A DNA stretch of 64,000 nt from Cylicocyclus nassatus (GCA_958299035.1 CATQJL010000316.1:40660025-40724024); one strand, 5' to 3'; shown: positions 33,201 through 45,172, counted from the stretch's first letter. Notes: generated from the sequence alone by a model not told the origin. Numbers and translations are program-made.

Positions 33201-36072
33201 TCCACGCAGAGTAATTGTGTCAGAATTTTCGTCCTCATTTGGAACCTAAATACAGGTAGGTGATGACTATGTTCTTGATATAATATGCTCATAGAGGTCA
33301 ATTTCTATCCTACCTCAACAGAAACACCGGTTTCTTTGAGGATTGTATGTAGACCACTGCGTTGTTGTCCTATGATATATCTGTGCTGAGCTTTGGCAAC
33401 AGTGCAGGTCACTGATTTTGCAGTTGCTTGCTGAAATCATTTCGACTTTTGACGTCGCATTTCCTCATAAAAAAGGCAAACCTTGTCAGCAACTATGCCA
33501 CGAATTACCGCAGCGGCTTTGTGCACACCTTCCTTTTCTCCTGTGATGACGATTACCTGGAAAGAAAAACTTGAAAAAATCCTCCTCTTTATAGAGTGCA
33601 AATGTACCTCATTGTTGGCTTGACTTGGTGGAATGTTAATCTTTGCGCCAGTTTCTTGTGTGAGCTTGTCGTAAGTTTCATTGAAAGGTCCACGAACAAA
33701 TGGATAGAAGATACGCGGACACACGATATGTTCAGTAGCCAACTTCGACTGAAGAAATCATTTGTATGAGCAAGATCAGATGTTTTAGTAACAAGGTCAA
33801 GCGAGTGCCGCGAAGCAGTATGTGAATTCAATTTAATTTCCATTCATGACCATTTGACAGCAATGTCCGAACCCTCATGGGGTTAGATAAATCTCAACTA
33901 CCTTTAGACTCACCAAGCAGATACAAGTACATACTTGCGTTTCAGCTCGTTTGCTGTTCAAGGATATACTTTGATGAATGCGGACGACCACTATTTAGAA
34001 AAAAGACTCGCTTTTAGCATGAACCGTAATACGTCAATAGACCATCAATCTCGGGAGTCAAGTTTCGTGTTTATACTTAAAGAAATAGATTTTAATTGTT
34101 GTAATACCGCTGAGAGCCAAAGAAAAAATCCGACTTATTGATGAAAAATGTTCGTACAGTTTCTTTCTTTGCGCTTTCTAAAGACAGACTTTACTTTAGC
34201 TTGTACATCAATGAAAGTTAGAATGCATAATGAGTCATATTCTACCTTAAAATAGCATATGCAAGACTAAACTTTACTGTTTTGTGGTTCATGTCTAAGC
34301 AGCAAACATACTTGACTGAGTCTAGGCGATCAGGAACATACTTGAATAGGCGAATCATGGCACGCAAAGACTGCGGACGTATCAGCGTCTTCCTGCTGAA
34401 GCGCTCTCTCGTTTCTCTTATCTCTGCTGTCTCTCCCGTACACAAGCTATCTTGATCGGACGGCGCTCAGCCTTTGCGTGCTATGAAGCCTATACCTTCT
34501 TAGATTTGGGTATGCTATTTTAGAACTATTTGTGTATCTGGTCGAAGGATTCCTTCTACAGCGAGGCAAGGCGTGTCTTGACTTACTCATTTTTGAACAG
34601 CTTCATCAACAAAGCACTTTGTAGAATGGTTACCAGCTGATGCAGGGGAAGCCGCAGCAGCAGTGACAACGACATCACAGACTACTTTTGTGGGAGGGTC
34701 AAACGAGAATTGTATTCGTTATTCCTTGCAGTGCTTCGGTACAATAATGCAGACGGAGCACCTCTTATATTGCCAAGATCGCCAGATTCAATCAAAACCC
34801 AACCCTGCAGAGCAGGTCAACAGTATCTCTACACCAACACAAACATAGAAAGGCCAACGACCTCTATGGTATAGGACAGATGCACCCATAAAATGCTGGT
34901 GATAAGAAAGATAGACCAAAATTTATGACGGCCCCTTAAATGCAATCAATGTAATCTAAAATGTGACTGGTAACACTAACCTCTCTTTCCGACACAGACT
35001 TTATGTAAGCCACAGCCTTCTCAATGCCTTCGCGAGGTCCTACAATTTTTATGGTCTCCGAAGGAGTGTCCCGGCTGGGTATGGTGATGCGGCAGTTAGT
35101 ATCAGCCTCTAGCTGACGAAGCGTTGTTCCCTCCTTGCCTAAAGTTCATTACTAAATTAAAAAGAAAAAAAAGCAGCCAGTGTAGTCGAAACCAACCTAT
35201 GAGTTTTCTGTGATGATCTTTGGGTATATCTAGATCGCGGCTAGCCTGCGTCTGTAGATCGCGCACAAGACGAGCATGGGCATCCTCGACCTTAGCACGT
35301 AGTCCCTTAATCACGACGGTAAGAGAGCCGTCTTTCGACTCGCTCAGTTCGATTCTAGTACCTGTAACAAGAATGAGATGCGTTAACTTTTCGGCTCTCT
35401 AAGCACTGACCAGTTGCGGCTGCGACAGCCTGACATTTCTTATGCTCTTCGCTGGTATTTCCGGGGAAGCTCTTTACTTTGTTAGCTCGCTCATCAGCCG
35501 CCAGTATGAATGACTAAATGATCCGATAAAACATTAAGAAATGCAATAAAATCATAGCCGTGGAAGGCTATATACGCACCAAAAATATTCCAAGAAATGC
35601 AGAAGGACAACAGGAAAACTACGGAGATTTTGTACTTATGCATAAAGGCACAAAAGTTAATGAAATTCAAGGCGTCATCGCTCAACATAGTCGCTCATTA
35701 CGATAACGATTTTTTTCGGAGGTCGTGGCAGGGATTATCCCCGCATGAGGTCTGATTACAAACGATCAAAAATTATTGTATGAGTAACTGAATTCAAAAA
35801 CGTTGGTTATGGCATGCCACGAATTTTTCTGAGAACTTTATAGCATAGACATCAGGAATCCTAATCAACTAGCGCAACTCAGACGGTGCGGAAAAAAGAA
35901 AAAGAATATGAAGTGCTCACGTGAACAATTTGTTTCGTTCCTACGGCAGGACGTGACCATGCTCCTAGAGGCTTTGCAGCTGCGGGCGCAACTTCAGGCA
36001 ACTTGGGAAAATCCGTCGAGTAATCCATTTTCACAACATCGGCCGAGGCCGAAGAAGTAGATGTTTCGCCAT
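27264..36072 (-). CDS. vgln-1: Vigilin, multi-KH RNA-binding protein
   Basis: Vigilin (HDLBP family), a cytoplasmic RNA-binding scaffold associated with ER-bound mRNA and ribosomes. 27 minus-strand exons, ends in plus coordinates: 36072-35921, 35513-35411, 35361-35197, 35138-34981, 33748-33608, 33556-33482, 33430-33314, 33245-33072, 32837-32751, 32706-32589, 32538-32399, 32348-32241, 32169-32059, 32001-31876, 31211-31119, 31066-30920, 30870-30712, 30256-30101, 30049-29945, 29895-29803, 29653-29515, 29458-29283, 29235-29077, 29001-28842, 28390-28248, 28192-28037, 27437-27264. Every junction keeps frame, giving about 1,196 aa from MDYSTDFPKLPEV. I count 15 KH units. Canonical loops include IIGAKGENISKI, IIGKGGATIKKI, LIGKGGAKINK, IIGPRGATVNAL and MIGQRGKNLKK. 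The C-terminal NAPW motif followed by HFPDMG matches the family end. The first listed exon enters in phase 1, so a further upstream exon is possible and the true Met is uncertain. Intron 17 carries a hAT-like repeat. Confidence 0.96.
27607..27833. repeat. Short fold-back element in vigilin's last intron
   Basis: AAGGATATTTGTCGACACTG at the left faces GGACGAATATCCTT (with GGGGCA before it) at the right. The next inner pairs are TGCAATTACA/TGTAATTGCA and CCTTTCCAGCTTGACA/TGTCAAGCTGGAAAGG. The centre has AGGACAGGAC tandem units. It lies between vigilin exons 26 and 27 and is non-coding. Confidence 0.7.
30322..30668. repeat. hAT-like repeat in a vigilin intron
   Basis: Shares with 18523-18859 the G/C homopolymer start, GGTCGCGAAATTTTTGAAA, GACGCCACGCACCTTCA and the end CGCCACTG. 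The left terminus is CAGTTCTTGGCGGCG. I could not see a clean target duplication here, so this copy is more decayed or was rearranged. Confidence 0.65.
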
Positions 36073-37865
36073 CTAAATTGCATATGCGATATAAAACTTG
36101 ATATATGTCACTTAACGGTGTGCGTTGCGGAATTTCACCTTGACACCGCACATTGATTGATATGAGCGAACAGCTAGAAAAAATCTCAACGACCTTATAA
36201 CAGCGACTGGTCGTTCTGGTTTATAGCACAACGACTACATATAACTGTCGTAGCACCTACTGCTTCGTTGTAAACTTCCAAAGTCTCATACAAATTCACG
36301 TGACATAAACAATGTGAAAATATAGCGTGCGGCAACAAAGTCTGCTAACAGATTTTTCATGATTTACAATCATCTAGTGGGACTTATGACGAAGCGAAAA
36401 TTTGGTATTTAAATACTTTCAGAATACTTTCAAAAACTCAACCTCTTCAGGAAACTTCCTTTTCTCTTGTACTTTAATGGAAGAAAGACTGTTTCAACGA
36501 TCTCTTCAAGATACCGGCACAATTATAGTGAGCGGAAAGTTCTGTTAGATTAATATTACACTCAACGGCAGTATAAGCAGGGATGCATGCAGAATGTCTG
36601 CAGCAATCAAAACAAGTTCCAGCACGCGCAAAATTATCTTTGTAATTGAGGTTCTGACAATGAATACCTTCAAGCACTGGATTGTAAGCTCAATCCTGTT
36701 GTTCAATAACAAAAACCATAGGCGTGTTCCTAATCACGATAATAAGCTTAGATGATTATGACCATAGTGACTCACAGAATTATCAGAAGTCAAGCACGCC
36801 GCTTCGGCGCCAGATTAACGCGTGTAATCTACATTAAGATGGTCAGGAGCAAGAAACCTACTGAGTGCTGTTCCATTGGTTGCATGTCCGTTCTGTTCAA
36901 ACTCGTGTCCGTTGTGCATTGCTCGTTTAGCGTTAGATGGGCTGTTCCGGGCCGGTTCCGTACGACAGAAAGCAGCAAGGGGTCAAATGAGCCGGAGGGG
37001 ACCTGGAAACATTAGCACTGAAAAGCGCCGTACACCGACAGGAAGCGTATAGCAGAACAACTGTGCGATCAAAGGCGAGTATCGATCGATTAGGAGTGAT
37101 GATAAAATACCTAGAACCAGTTTGTATCGTGCTGAGGACGATGAGGAAGTGAAGAGGTGCTGTAAACTACCAAACACGACGATGGGATGAAACAAATGAG
37201 TCAGAAAAGCAAGCAATTCACCGCGATTTGTTAGAGACGATTGCGAGAGAACGTGCAGCGAAATGTCTGGGAAGAAATTGAGGTCATCCCGTGGTACGTG
37301 TTTATTTAAGGCGATTGGTACGGTGTAGAGCGCGGCGAGGAGCGGCCACGAACATACGGGTTGGTGACCCTGACCGGGCAAGATAGTCAGAGGTCAATGC
37401 GAGAGAGCAATCTACTTCGAGGACAGAGATTGGCTTAACCAGATAGTTTTGCTTTAGTAAATTCGAGAAGGGCAAATTGAAGAAGGAAGAAGGAAAGGGG
37501 AATAGTGCAACTCATCGACAGCTGGTACAGTCAAGCGACCGAGCAGGAACGCAAGTGACAGAGTGACTGACGCAAAGCGACGACGAGAGAACGCGGCGGA
37601 GCGCAGCCGCCGCCGCAGCGGCCATACCGTGATGGCGACGCGTGGCATACCGCAAATCAAACATCGACGAATTGTCTAATGTCCGGAAAACTCTCGAATT
37701 CATCGGCGATCGATGCCGCCGTGGACCAAAGCCGCTGCACGCGCCATCGCGCACTCACCTTTAAACGCGTAGGCGTAGGACAAATGTGCGAGATCTGCAT
37801 TGGTTCAATTTCTGTGGTATGGACTTAGGAAGCGGAAATGTAATTTTTGGTTAATAAGAGTTCCT
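36073..37865. other. Upstream region of vigilin with possible leader exon
   Basis: Between 36950 and 37800 GC rises, with a CpG-dense stretch at 37500-37760. On the minus strand a strong donor (AAAG then GTGAGTGC) ends at 37759, a good candidate for a 5' non-coding leader exon of vigilin because the first clear coding exon needs an upstream partner. The frame of a short ORF from 37800 does not match the required phase, so only a UTR role is suggested. ORFs 36983-37381, 37454-37660 and 37512-37754 were not accepted as genes. Confidence 0.35.
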
Positions 37866-38065
37866 ATGCGCTTTTGAATGTGCATGGTGCGTGGATAGGG
37901 ATAGCGCAGCGTCACTGCCACCACTATGTGTTCGTACTTGTATAGCTGCAATCACAAAAGAGCCGATTTGCGAACATGCAACTGAAATTTTCGGGCGTCA
38001 CAAACAAAGTCGGTACTACCGAAGTTCATGATATTGAGGGTGAGTACATCGTTAGCTGCACTGTA

Positions 38066-38751
38066 TTAGGGTGATTCAAAAGTTCTGTCATTCTGATTTT
38101 GGGAAATTCGTAGCTGCTCCCTATGTAAACGTATTGGCTTACAAAAAACATTCGAGAAAATTTCATCTACTTTCCAATCACATCTTCGATGCTTTTTGAC
38201 GACAAAAGACTCCAGAGATATAGATTCGAATATTTTTGAAAATAAATCGGTAACGCCGCAGAAAAATCGGAGAGCATGAGTTTCATAGGTTTTGTGAGCT
38301 GCTCTTTCTAACAGTGCCAAGTTTATGTTAATCAAGGTTTTCTATGAAAAGTTATGATTTCCGTGAAAAATGCAGAAAAATGCAAAAAACGTCATTTTTG
38401 CCGTTCTTTGCATTTTTCCTGAAAACATAGCCTTTCGTAGAAACGTTCGATCAGCACGATCTTGGCACCACTAAAAAGAGACTCACAAAACTCTGGAAAA
38501 CATGCTGTCAGATTTTTCTGCAGCGTTTCAGATTTTTTACGATTTATTTTCGAAAATCACGACTTTGAGTGGTTCTTCTATTCGAAAATTTATCTTTGGA
38601 GTCTTTTGTCGTCTAAGAGCGGCGAAGAGGTGGGTAGAAAGTAGATAAATTTTTTCCATCTGGAGGTATTTTTCATAAGTTAATACGGTCACACAGGGAG
38701 CAGTAACAAATTTTTCAAAATCAAAGCGATAGAATTTTTGAATCAACCTAC
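38066..38751. mobile_element. Mariner-type fold-back MITE, TA target site
   Basis: The left end TTAGGGTGATTCAAAAGTTC faces the right end AGAATTTTTGAATCAACCTA, with TA before the left end. Arms are inverted over about 300 bp each, with ATGAAAAGTTATGATTTCCG facing the second arm's ACATAGCCTTTCGTAGAAAC. A half-copy of the same family lies at 43700-44010. No transposase. Confidence 0.8.
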
Positions 38752-39548
38752 TACTATAATTCATGATTCTCATGTTACCAACACCTATAGGTCATTTACA
38801 AAATCGTGACGACGGATTTGACGGCGGTCTTTGCTCCCACAGGAGCGTAAAATATTTATACAAAAAGTCATCACACACATCACACCAATGCTCAGCTCAG
38901 CAACTTCCATCTAGATACTATCATAGATCAGTAGAAAAACCACTCCAGTAGGGATGAAAGCCAAGAAAACGCAGTTGCCAGAGCGTGCGTGTCGCGCGCG
39001 GTAGCGCCTTGGCCACGATTTTTTGAATGCCCTATATATGTCTTGTATGGCTCCGACCACTCACTCAGATTCTGATAAACTAGAGTGCCGTAAAAACACT
39101 TCTATCAAGCAACAAGATGTTTTTGGCTGCGAGAATCAACACTAACTGATAAGAGAAGTGGTACGCGTCTTTATCTGCAACCTCCGAAGTGAATGATGCC
39201 ACCAGCTACTCCATGTCTGACTCAACTGGTATGTTAAGAACTGCGTGGAAGCACGTACTCACGTTGTCATGCGTGAGTAAAGGCTGCTGCCGGACGAAGG
39301 AGCAAGACCTAAGCGTGCGCCGCGCCCGCGCACGCTCAATCAGTAATGCTTTAGTGCCTTCATTAGCAGTAGCCTGTGTATGTAAACCCTGGTATGCTGC
39401 AGGTTAGAGAACGAAGATGAGTAGGGGAGAATTGTTTAGCCACGATATGTAGCAACACATAGAAGTGACAGGAAACCTCGACTTTCAACGATCTTATGGT
39501 AGATTCTTTAGCCTTACAATGCCTGTGCGATTTAAAATAGGTCTCTGT

Positions 39549-40334
39549 TTAGCTGATCATGGAATCGCAGACGAAACGGAGAAGAACGGATTGTTCGTAA
39601 AGCGATAAATGTAAATTATGGGCATATAGCGGGCATTTTTCGCACACTTTGTTCCCCAAACTACTGTTTCCCAAATTGGACGTACAATCTGCATTGTACA
39701 AATATATTAAACAATCCTTTCGAACGTAATACACAGCTAAGTCAACATGCCCAGCTGGGTTGCAATACTTTAACGACAGTGAAGGCATATTTTCATCCAG
39801 AGAGTAAGCAATATTCATTTGAAAAAAAAGCGTAGATGTGACATCGCAAGCTAACGAAAATGAATTCGTATAATAAAACCTCATCGAAATAACCGTTCTA
39901 TTTTGAGTAGACACAACAAAGAAAGGTTTAATGAGTCCAAAGCATCGATACGGAACTGATATGTACAATCGCTTTCGCAGGACAGGGCTGCCGTTGTGAC
40001 ATTCAGTCAATGATATCGCACATTTTCGGTCCCACCAATTGTTCCGCGAATCGATTGATAGTCGTAGGGTGGCGGCGCCAGACATATCAGACGTTCGAGT
40101 TGAGAAGGGGGGGGGGGAGGAAGCAGGAAGAGAACGGCTCGTTAAGGGCACACCGACGTCAATTCGGTCCTTTGTAAAGTTGCACCGCACTCTGAACTTT
40201 GTGAATTGATCGATCGACATATCGCTTTTCGAAGCTAGTACCTCAAGCAACTCCATTTTGAACATTTTTTCTTTGTGAAGCAGAAAGAATGTGGTGCAGT
40301 AAAGCTGTTGATGAATGCAAAGAAGACGACACAC
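39549..40334 (-). CDS. Hypothetical protein, orphan 261-codon ORF
   Basis: The longest uninterrupted ORF in the window, in AT-rich DNA where this length is unlikely by chance. I do not recognise the family. From about residue 95 the composition looks protein-like: WWDRKCAISLTECHNG, RKRLYISVPYRCFGLIKPFF, DLAVYYVRKDCLIYLYNADC, with paired cysteines that would suit a secreted or luminal domain. The N-terminal third (after MCRLLCIHQQLYC) is less convincing, and a G/C homopolymer near 40110-40120 may mark an error or a length polymorphism. No signal peptide is clear, and no flanking exon could be joined. It may be a single exon of a larger gene, a lineage-specific gene or a relic. Confidence 0.35.
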   Translation of the reverse strand: MCRLLCIHQQLYCTTFFLLHKEKMFKMELLEVLASKSDMSIDQFTKFRVRCNFTKDRIDVGVPLTSRSLPASSPPPFSTRTSDMSGAATLRLSIDSRNNWWDRKCAISLTECHNGSPVLRKRLYISVPYRCFGLIKPFFVVSTQNRTVISMRFYYTNSFSLACDVTSTLFFQMNIAYSLDENMPSLSLKYCNPAGHVDLAVYYVRKDCLIYLYNADCTSNLGNSSLGNKVCEKCPLYAHNLHLSLYEQSVLLRFVCDSMIS

Positions 40335-41407
40335 TCACTAAGGGCCGCATGCATTAACGTCCCCGCCGGGGAGGGGACGCAGCTTAAAATAAAGCTTCAT
40401 ATCTTGAAGCTCCAGATATCTGGATTTCACGGGAGACGGTCTTTTCGCACGGGCGGTCTCCAGAGTCTCCCTGATTTTGACGTATCTTAACATGTAGTGC
40501 ACGCCGCAAACGTTTCCTCCCCCTGTTTTGCTTAGGCAAAAGCCGCCGCAGGGTGTGTCGCGCGCGGCGGTGGTCCTCTGTGGAAAGCATTACGGTCGTG
40601 CGAATCGTCCTACACCCGGATTTCACGCTGCCTATCTATCCGTAAATATTCCTACTATCCTTCACTATGAACATGCTGCACCGGCGGCCGGCAGTCTTTC
40701 CTTCAAAACCATTTTTTTAGAGTTAATGAAAACGTGCCAAAGTTGATTATCTAACCAAACAGTGCTAACGATAAGCAGTTCCTAATAAGAACAAATGATA
40801 TATGGAAGTCATAAAATCGCGATGAACCACAAGTCGAAGGTTGGGGTTTGTCGAGAATCTCGATATTTCAATAACTCAGTTGTTCTTATCAGTAACACGA
40901 TTAGCACTGCTACTCATTGTCAGATGAGCCTCGGCTCGGCCGCGAGTGGATCAGCTCAGCCGCAAGTGGTTGTCGGGCCGTCCGTGGTTCATTCTAGCTC
41001 GGCCTAATTGGACCTTGGCGCAACATGGCACATAAGAAAATCTAACATGTAAAGAATCGTTAACTGAATTCAAAAATCTGCAAATAGCAGGAACCGAGGG
41101 CGGGCGCCCTTCCAAATAGCACCTGATTACTGGTTCACTAGTACAAAGTAAAAAAAAGCAAGAATTTAGGCCACCTATATATGTAGCAGCTTCGGAAATC
41201 AGTCAGACTTCAAGACTGGATGACGCCAAGATGCTATCGAAGGTTGTTCATAAGACAACATATGATCTTGTTCCTACCTCGGAGAACATTCGCATTGAGG
41301 GCAGCCTGGCCATGCGCCGTCCATCACGCAATCCCTTACGCTCAGACACTGGGAGCGGCTGAGCCACGGCCTTCATTTGACATGAGCCGCGGCTCGGCCG
41401 GAGTTTC

Positions 41408-42545
41408 GGGTGGCGGTCAAGATGAACGATAGCATGTGCCAGCCGCCAGCTGGGTACCGTACGCGGTGCGCTGATCGCTCCGCCCCCTTGTTAATCAGCC
41501 TAGGAGTGCTTTGCAGCTATTGGAAATCTCTCTAAATACTTCGTTTATGTTTCTTCGGTTGGTTGCAATTTGGATAACAATATATTTCAAATTTCAGTTA
41601 AGTTAAAAATCAATTTTCACATCATTGTAAAATTAATCCGCAAGCTCTTTTTAACGTATTTCAATTATTTGTTCCTAGTAGGCTTGTCCAAAACGATTTT
41701 TCATTGCAAGTAAGAGGAAATTGTTTCGAAAATGCTTGGAAAAGTGATTTCTCTATTCAGATCTGTTACCATATTGAATATGCTTTGTTGTGCACTCTCA
41801 AGTTTAGTTAAAAAAGAAGTCAGCTTATTGAGAAATACTATTATTATTGCTAAAATGACCAACACCATTATCTCTTTTATCGTAAAAGTAAGTTTTGAAA
41901 CCCTGATCATAGCTAGAAACAGATTTCATTGCGACGAGAATTCAAAACAAGCATTATAGGCGAACTTTTTTCAAGCAAACTAACTCGTTTTGCAAATATG
42001 CGATCATATCGCATAAATTTTCTCAGATTTCAGGAAAATCACACTGCACTTATAAATTTTCGAATTTGCTTTAAATATCAAAATCCTTTTATTTTGCTTC
42101 CAAAAACTGTTATCCTCAATATAAATCGATCTGTAACTCAATCGAACTGCGTGTGAACTAGTCGTAAGATGTGAGGTCACTCAAACATCATGCCTGAGGT
42201 GTTCTGGATTGATTTCACACTTCAAAGTTGGATATCCAGGAGTCACTCGGTCATCCATAGGTAAATCAGCAGATCTCTCGAATTTCACGACCAACACATC
42301 AGCTGTTCATTAATGCCAAAAAAATGAAACAAAAAATTAAAACAAGATTCTGTAAATAGTCAAGCTTCACCCCAGATTGTAGCAAGCTTATATCTTACTA
42401 TCAATAGTTATTATTTTTACTTGACGGTATCGTTCGAGAAACTCGTCCGCCGCAGTAGGGCGGAGCTTCGAGCGAACACGTTATTGCCAGTTCATGACCC
42501 CGCGCGCCACTGGTACCAGCTATCGTTCATCTTGACATATACCCC
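41408..42545. mobile_element. 1.1-kb DNA element, 8-bp duplication GGAGTTTC
   Basis: Termini GGGTGGCGGTCAAGATGAAC and, inverted, GGGGTATATGTCAAGATGAA; the shared TIR core is GTCAAGATGAACGATAGC. GGAGTTTC flanks both ends (41400-41407 and 42546-42553). A second copy in opposite orientation is at 61307-62421. The interior is AT-rich with no intact transposase ORF. The 8-bp duplication fits hAT, Merlin or MULE-type elements; superfamily not decided. It is inserted into an older GC-rich repeat. Confidence 0.9.
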
Positions 42546-42599
42546 GGAGTTTCTTACATAGATTTTGGTCGGCGCCTCAGCCGCTGCAATGCTCGCCCC

Positions 42600-42975
42600 A
42601 TCATTAAAGATCCAGAGCGTCCAGGCAGATCTAGACTTACGGCGATTTTACATAGAAAGTAATTTTGGAGCCCTAACTAAAGCACTGCCCAAGCGGCGGT
42701 GCAGGTGACGCACTAATGGCTGAGATATACGCTTGATCGGACTCCAGGTCATATTCGCATGGATTCATGGCAGTTTCGCGCGAGTACCCACGCGTTACGT
42801 CATGAATCCGTGCGAAATACGATCCCGGGGTTCAGGTTCGTGGGGAATATCTCAGCCGTTAGAGCACTACCTAAGCTGCCGGTTGGGCAGTAGCTTAGTT
42901 AGGGTCCAAAAATTATTATCCACATGAGATCCTTATGTGTCCAGACTTGCCTGGACGCTGCCTTCAAGGACGGCG
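42600..42975. repeat. TTAAAG-ended MITE with internal palindrome
   Basis: The left end ATTAAAGATCCAGAGCGTCC faces the right end TTGCCTGGACGCTGCCTTCA. Inside, AGCCCTAACTAAAGCACTGC faces GCAGTAGCTTAGTTAGGGTC, and GATTCATGGCAGTTTCGCGC lies opposite ACGTCATGAATCCGTGCGA. Same end family as 55254-55709. Non-coding. Confidence 0.55.
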
Positions 42976-43204
42976 GTTGAGCCGGTAAGCCCATCTCCTC
43001 CAGCGGCTCGGCCGGTGCAATGATAATGACATGAACGAAGGGCCGGGGGTCGGCCGCATTCCGGCCACGCCCCGAATTAAGGCCTCGGGCGGGCCGGAAA
43101 GGCCTTTTGGGGCCGCGGCTCATCCGCTCGTAGTGTCTGAGTAGGTTAGATAATCAGTGCAACTTTGGAATGTTTTCGCTAAGTACGAAGAAAGAAAAAA
43201 GGCT

Positions 43205-43616
43205 CTAAAGGCAATGTGAGGGCAATAACTCGATTTCTAGAAAATACCTTACCGGGGTTATCCGCAACGTTGAGTCCGAAAATCCACATTAGAAGGCGCG
43301 AAAACGGCGAGAACATGCGTTTTCCAAAGCCTTACATTTTGAAATTCGACGATCCCCGCCAAGGTAGAGACACAGGGCCTCTGCGGGACTCTACGATTTT
43401 GTCTGTGGCGGCATGCGTGCTCTGCCGCACAGCAGGAATTCGGACAGGTCGGAGGACTCCGCCCCAAGGCTAAGTTTCCCCAATTCCCGGTCGTTTTTCT
43501 TGCTTTAGATCGAGCGTTATGAAGTCGCACTTGCGCGATGTTGTGTCTGAGGGGGGCACTCTCGCATGGCACTGAAATCCCAGAACCCCCACCTTGCCCG
43601 GTCACTGCCTTTAAGA
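43205..43616. repeat. GC-rich MITE, CTAAAGGCA ends
   Basis: TCTAAAGGCAATGTGAGGGCA at the left is mirrored by CCCGGTCACTGCCTTTAAG at the right. The interior is GC-rich and gives long but non-homologous ORFs on both strands, which I treat as spurious. Confidence 0.5.
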
Positions 43617-43699
43617 AAACTGTCACCGCGGGGATCATTTGAGACTCATACAAAAAGCTGGAAAGTCTCGCTTCTGTTCAATATGTAGACGGTGAAGAA

Positions 43700-44010
43700 T
43701 AACGGCAAAAATGAAGTTTTTTCATTTCTCTGCATTTTTCACAAAAATCATAACTTTTTGTAGAAGCTCAATCGGCAAAAATTTGGCACTAATGTAAAGG
43801 GCAGCACACTGAACCACTGAAAAAAACCTCTCAGGTTTTTCTGCAGTGTTTCAGATTTTTTTTTACAATTTATCTTCGAAAATCGGGAGTTGAGTAGCTC
43901 GCTTTCTGTTTTTTATCTAGCCTCTTGTTGCTAAAAGGAATCCTTAGAAACTAGACGAATTTCTCTTCCTGAAGGGATTTTTTGTAAGCTGATGCGTTCA
44001 CGGGATAACA
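43700..44010. repeat. Truncated half of a mariner-type fold-back MITE
   Basis: Matches the right half of the element at 38066-38751: TTCTGCAGTGTTTCAGATTT, TCTTCGAAAATCG and the block before TTCACGGG parallel TTCTGCAGCGTTTCAGATTT, TTTTCGAAAATCACG and TCACACAGGG there. The inverse arm and one terminus are missing. Confidence 0.5.
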
Positions 44011-44767
44011 TCGTTCCAAAATAGTGTTTTGCTCTGAGAGTCACTGTACAATTTCCTTCCACGATGTCTTTGTGGCACTCATGATCACGTATTAATGAGA
44101 AATATTGAATTCGAGCAGAGCAACTGCTCTCAGAAAAAAGATTCTCGGAGATTTTCTCAAAATTTGGGCGGAAAGGGATCATGTACCACGTAATACGTAA
44201 CGGTTTCTTGTTTACCACTTCGCTGCCCCAGATTCGTGGAACACGACAAATGAGGAGACAGCAGACGAAAAAATCATGATGAAATATACTAAGTTCTTGG
44301 ATTGCTGCCAGTGGTGACATGCCTTTTGAAATCTGGCTTCATAATCGAGTGACTCAAGCATTTGTCGTGAGAAGGTCAGAAGTATTTTGAGAGGCAATCA
44401 TGAGTGTAGAGAGCTGCAATGACTGTGACTTTGCCAATGTCCTGTTTTTGTACAAATGATTTATTTCATGCTTGTTATCCCAGAATGTGCTGGTCAACTA
44501 CTATATCCTAGTCCCACTATTGCTAATGAAATAATGCCAAACTGCTTGACAGCATGACTTGAGCTAAATTCATGTATGTTCTTGACTCTTGGTAAAACAG
44601 CTCTAACAAGGAAATGATACTCGGTAACCGTAGCCATTTGAAATGCGATGTATACCTTGAGATGCATCTCGAAACGCTGATTCTAAATCTGTGCTCGAGA
44701 TCTGCGAAACGATCTTCTGAAGAAAGTTATGAACTTTTTCCGTACAATATTTGCGTACTTTTGGGTA

Positions 44768-45172
44768 GTTGCTGTGCTCGGGAAAATCGCAACTGGGGGA
44801 TTTCTACAGCTGCATGGCCTTCTGGACCACCTGAGTCAGGTACTGCGCTTGAAAAGTCAAAAAAGTACTTTTTTTCGCTTTCCGACTTGGAGATTGCTAG
44901 AGAGACGGGGCGAAGGGTTTTAGTCAACTGTAGTGTATTGATTGCTTGGACTGATCAGCCAACTGCCGCCAAAATAGGAGCAGTTACAGTATCCTGCAGT
45001 CACTCGCTGGTTATGGCGGAAATCCCTCGCCCCGCCTCTCCAGCAATCTGCAGGGCCGGTAAACTCAAAAAAACACCCTTTTGACATTTCAAGCACAGTG
45101 CCTGACTCGGCTGGTCCAGAAGACCATGCAGTTGTGAAAAAGCCCCCAGTCGCGATTTTCCCGAGCCACTGG
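44768..45172. repeat. Fold-back MITE
   Basis: GTGCTCGGGAAAATCGCAAC at the left faces CGCGATTTTCCCGAGCCAC at the right. The next inner pair is TGCATGGCCTTCTGGACCAC and GGTCCAGAAGACCATGCAGT. A second pair in the centre, GGCGAAGGGTTTTAGTCAAC region and CCCTCGCCCCGCCTCTCCAG, faces itself. The plus ORF 44614-45084 reads through the element and is not accepted as a gene. Confidence 0.65.

Noticed and set aside
43258..43653. 131-codon minus ORF
   Set aside because: Overlaps a GC-rich repeat with CTAAAGGCA ends, and the opposite strand is also open.
44614..45084. 156-codon plus ORF
   Set aside because: Most of it lies in a fold-back element at 44768-45172, and no protein motif is visible.
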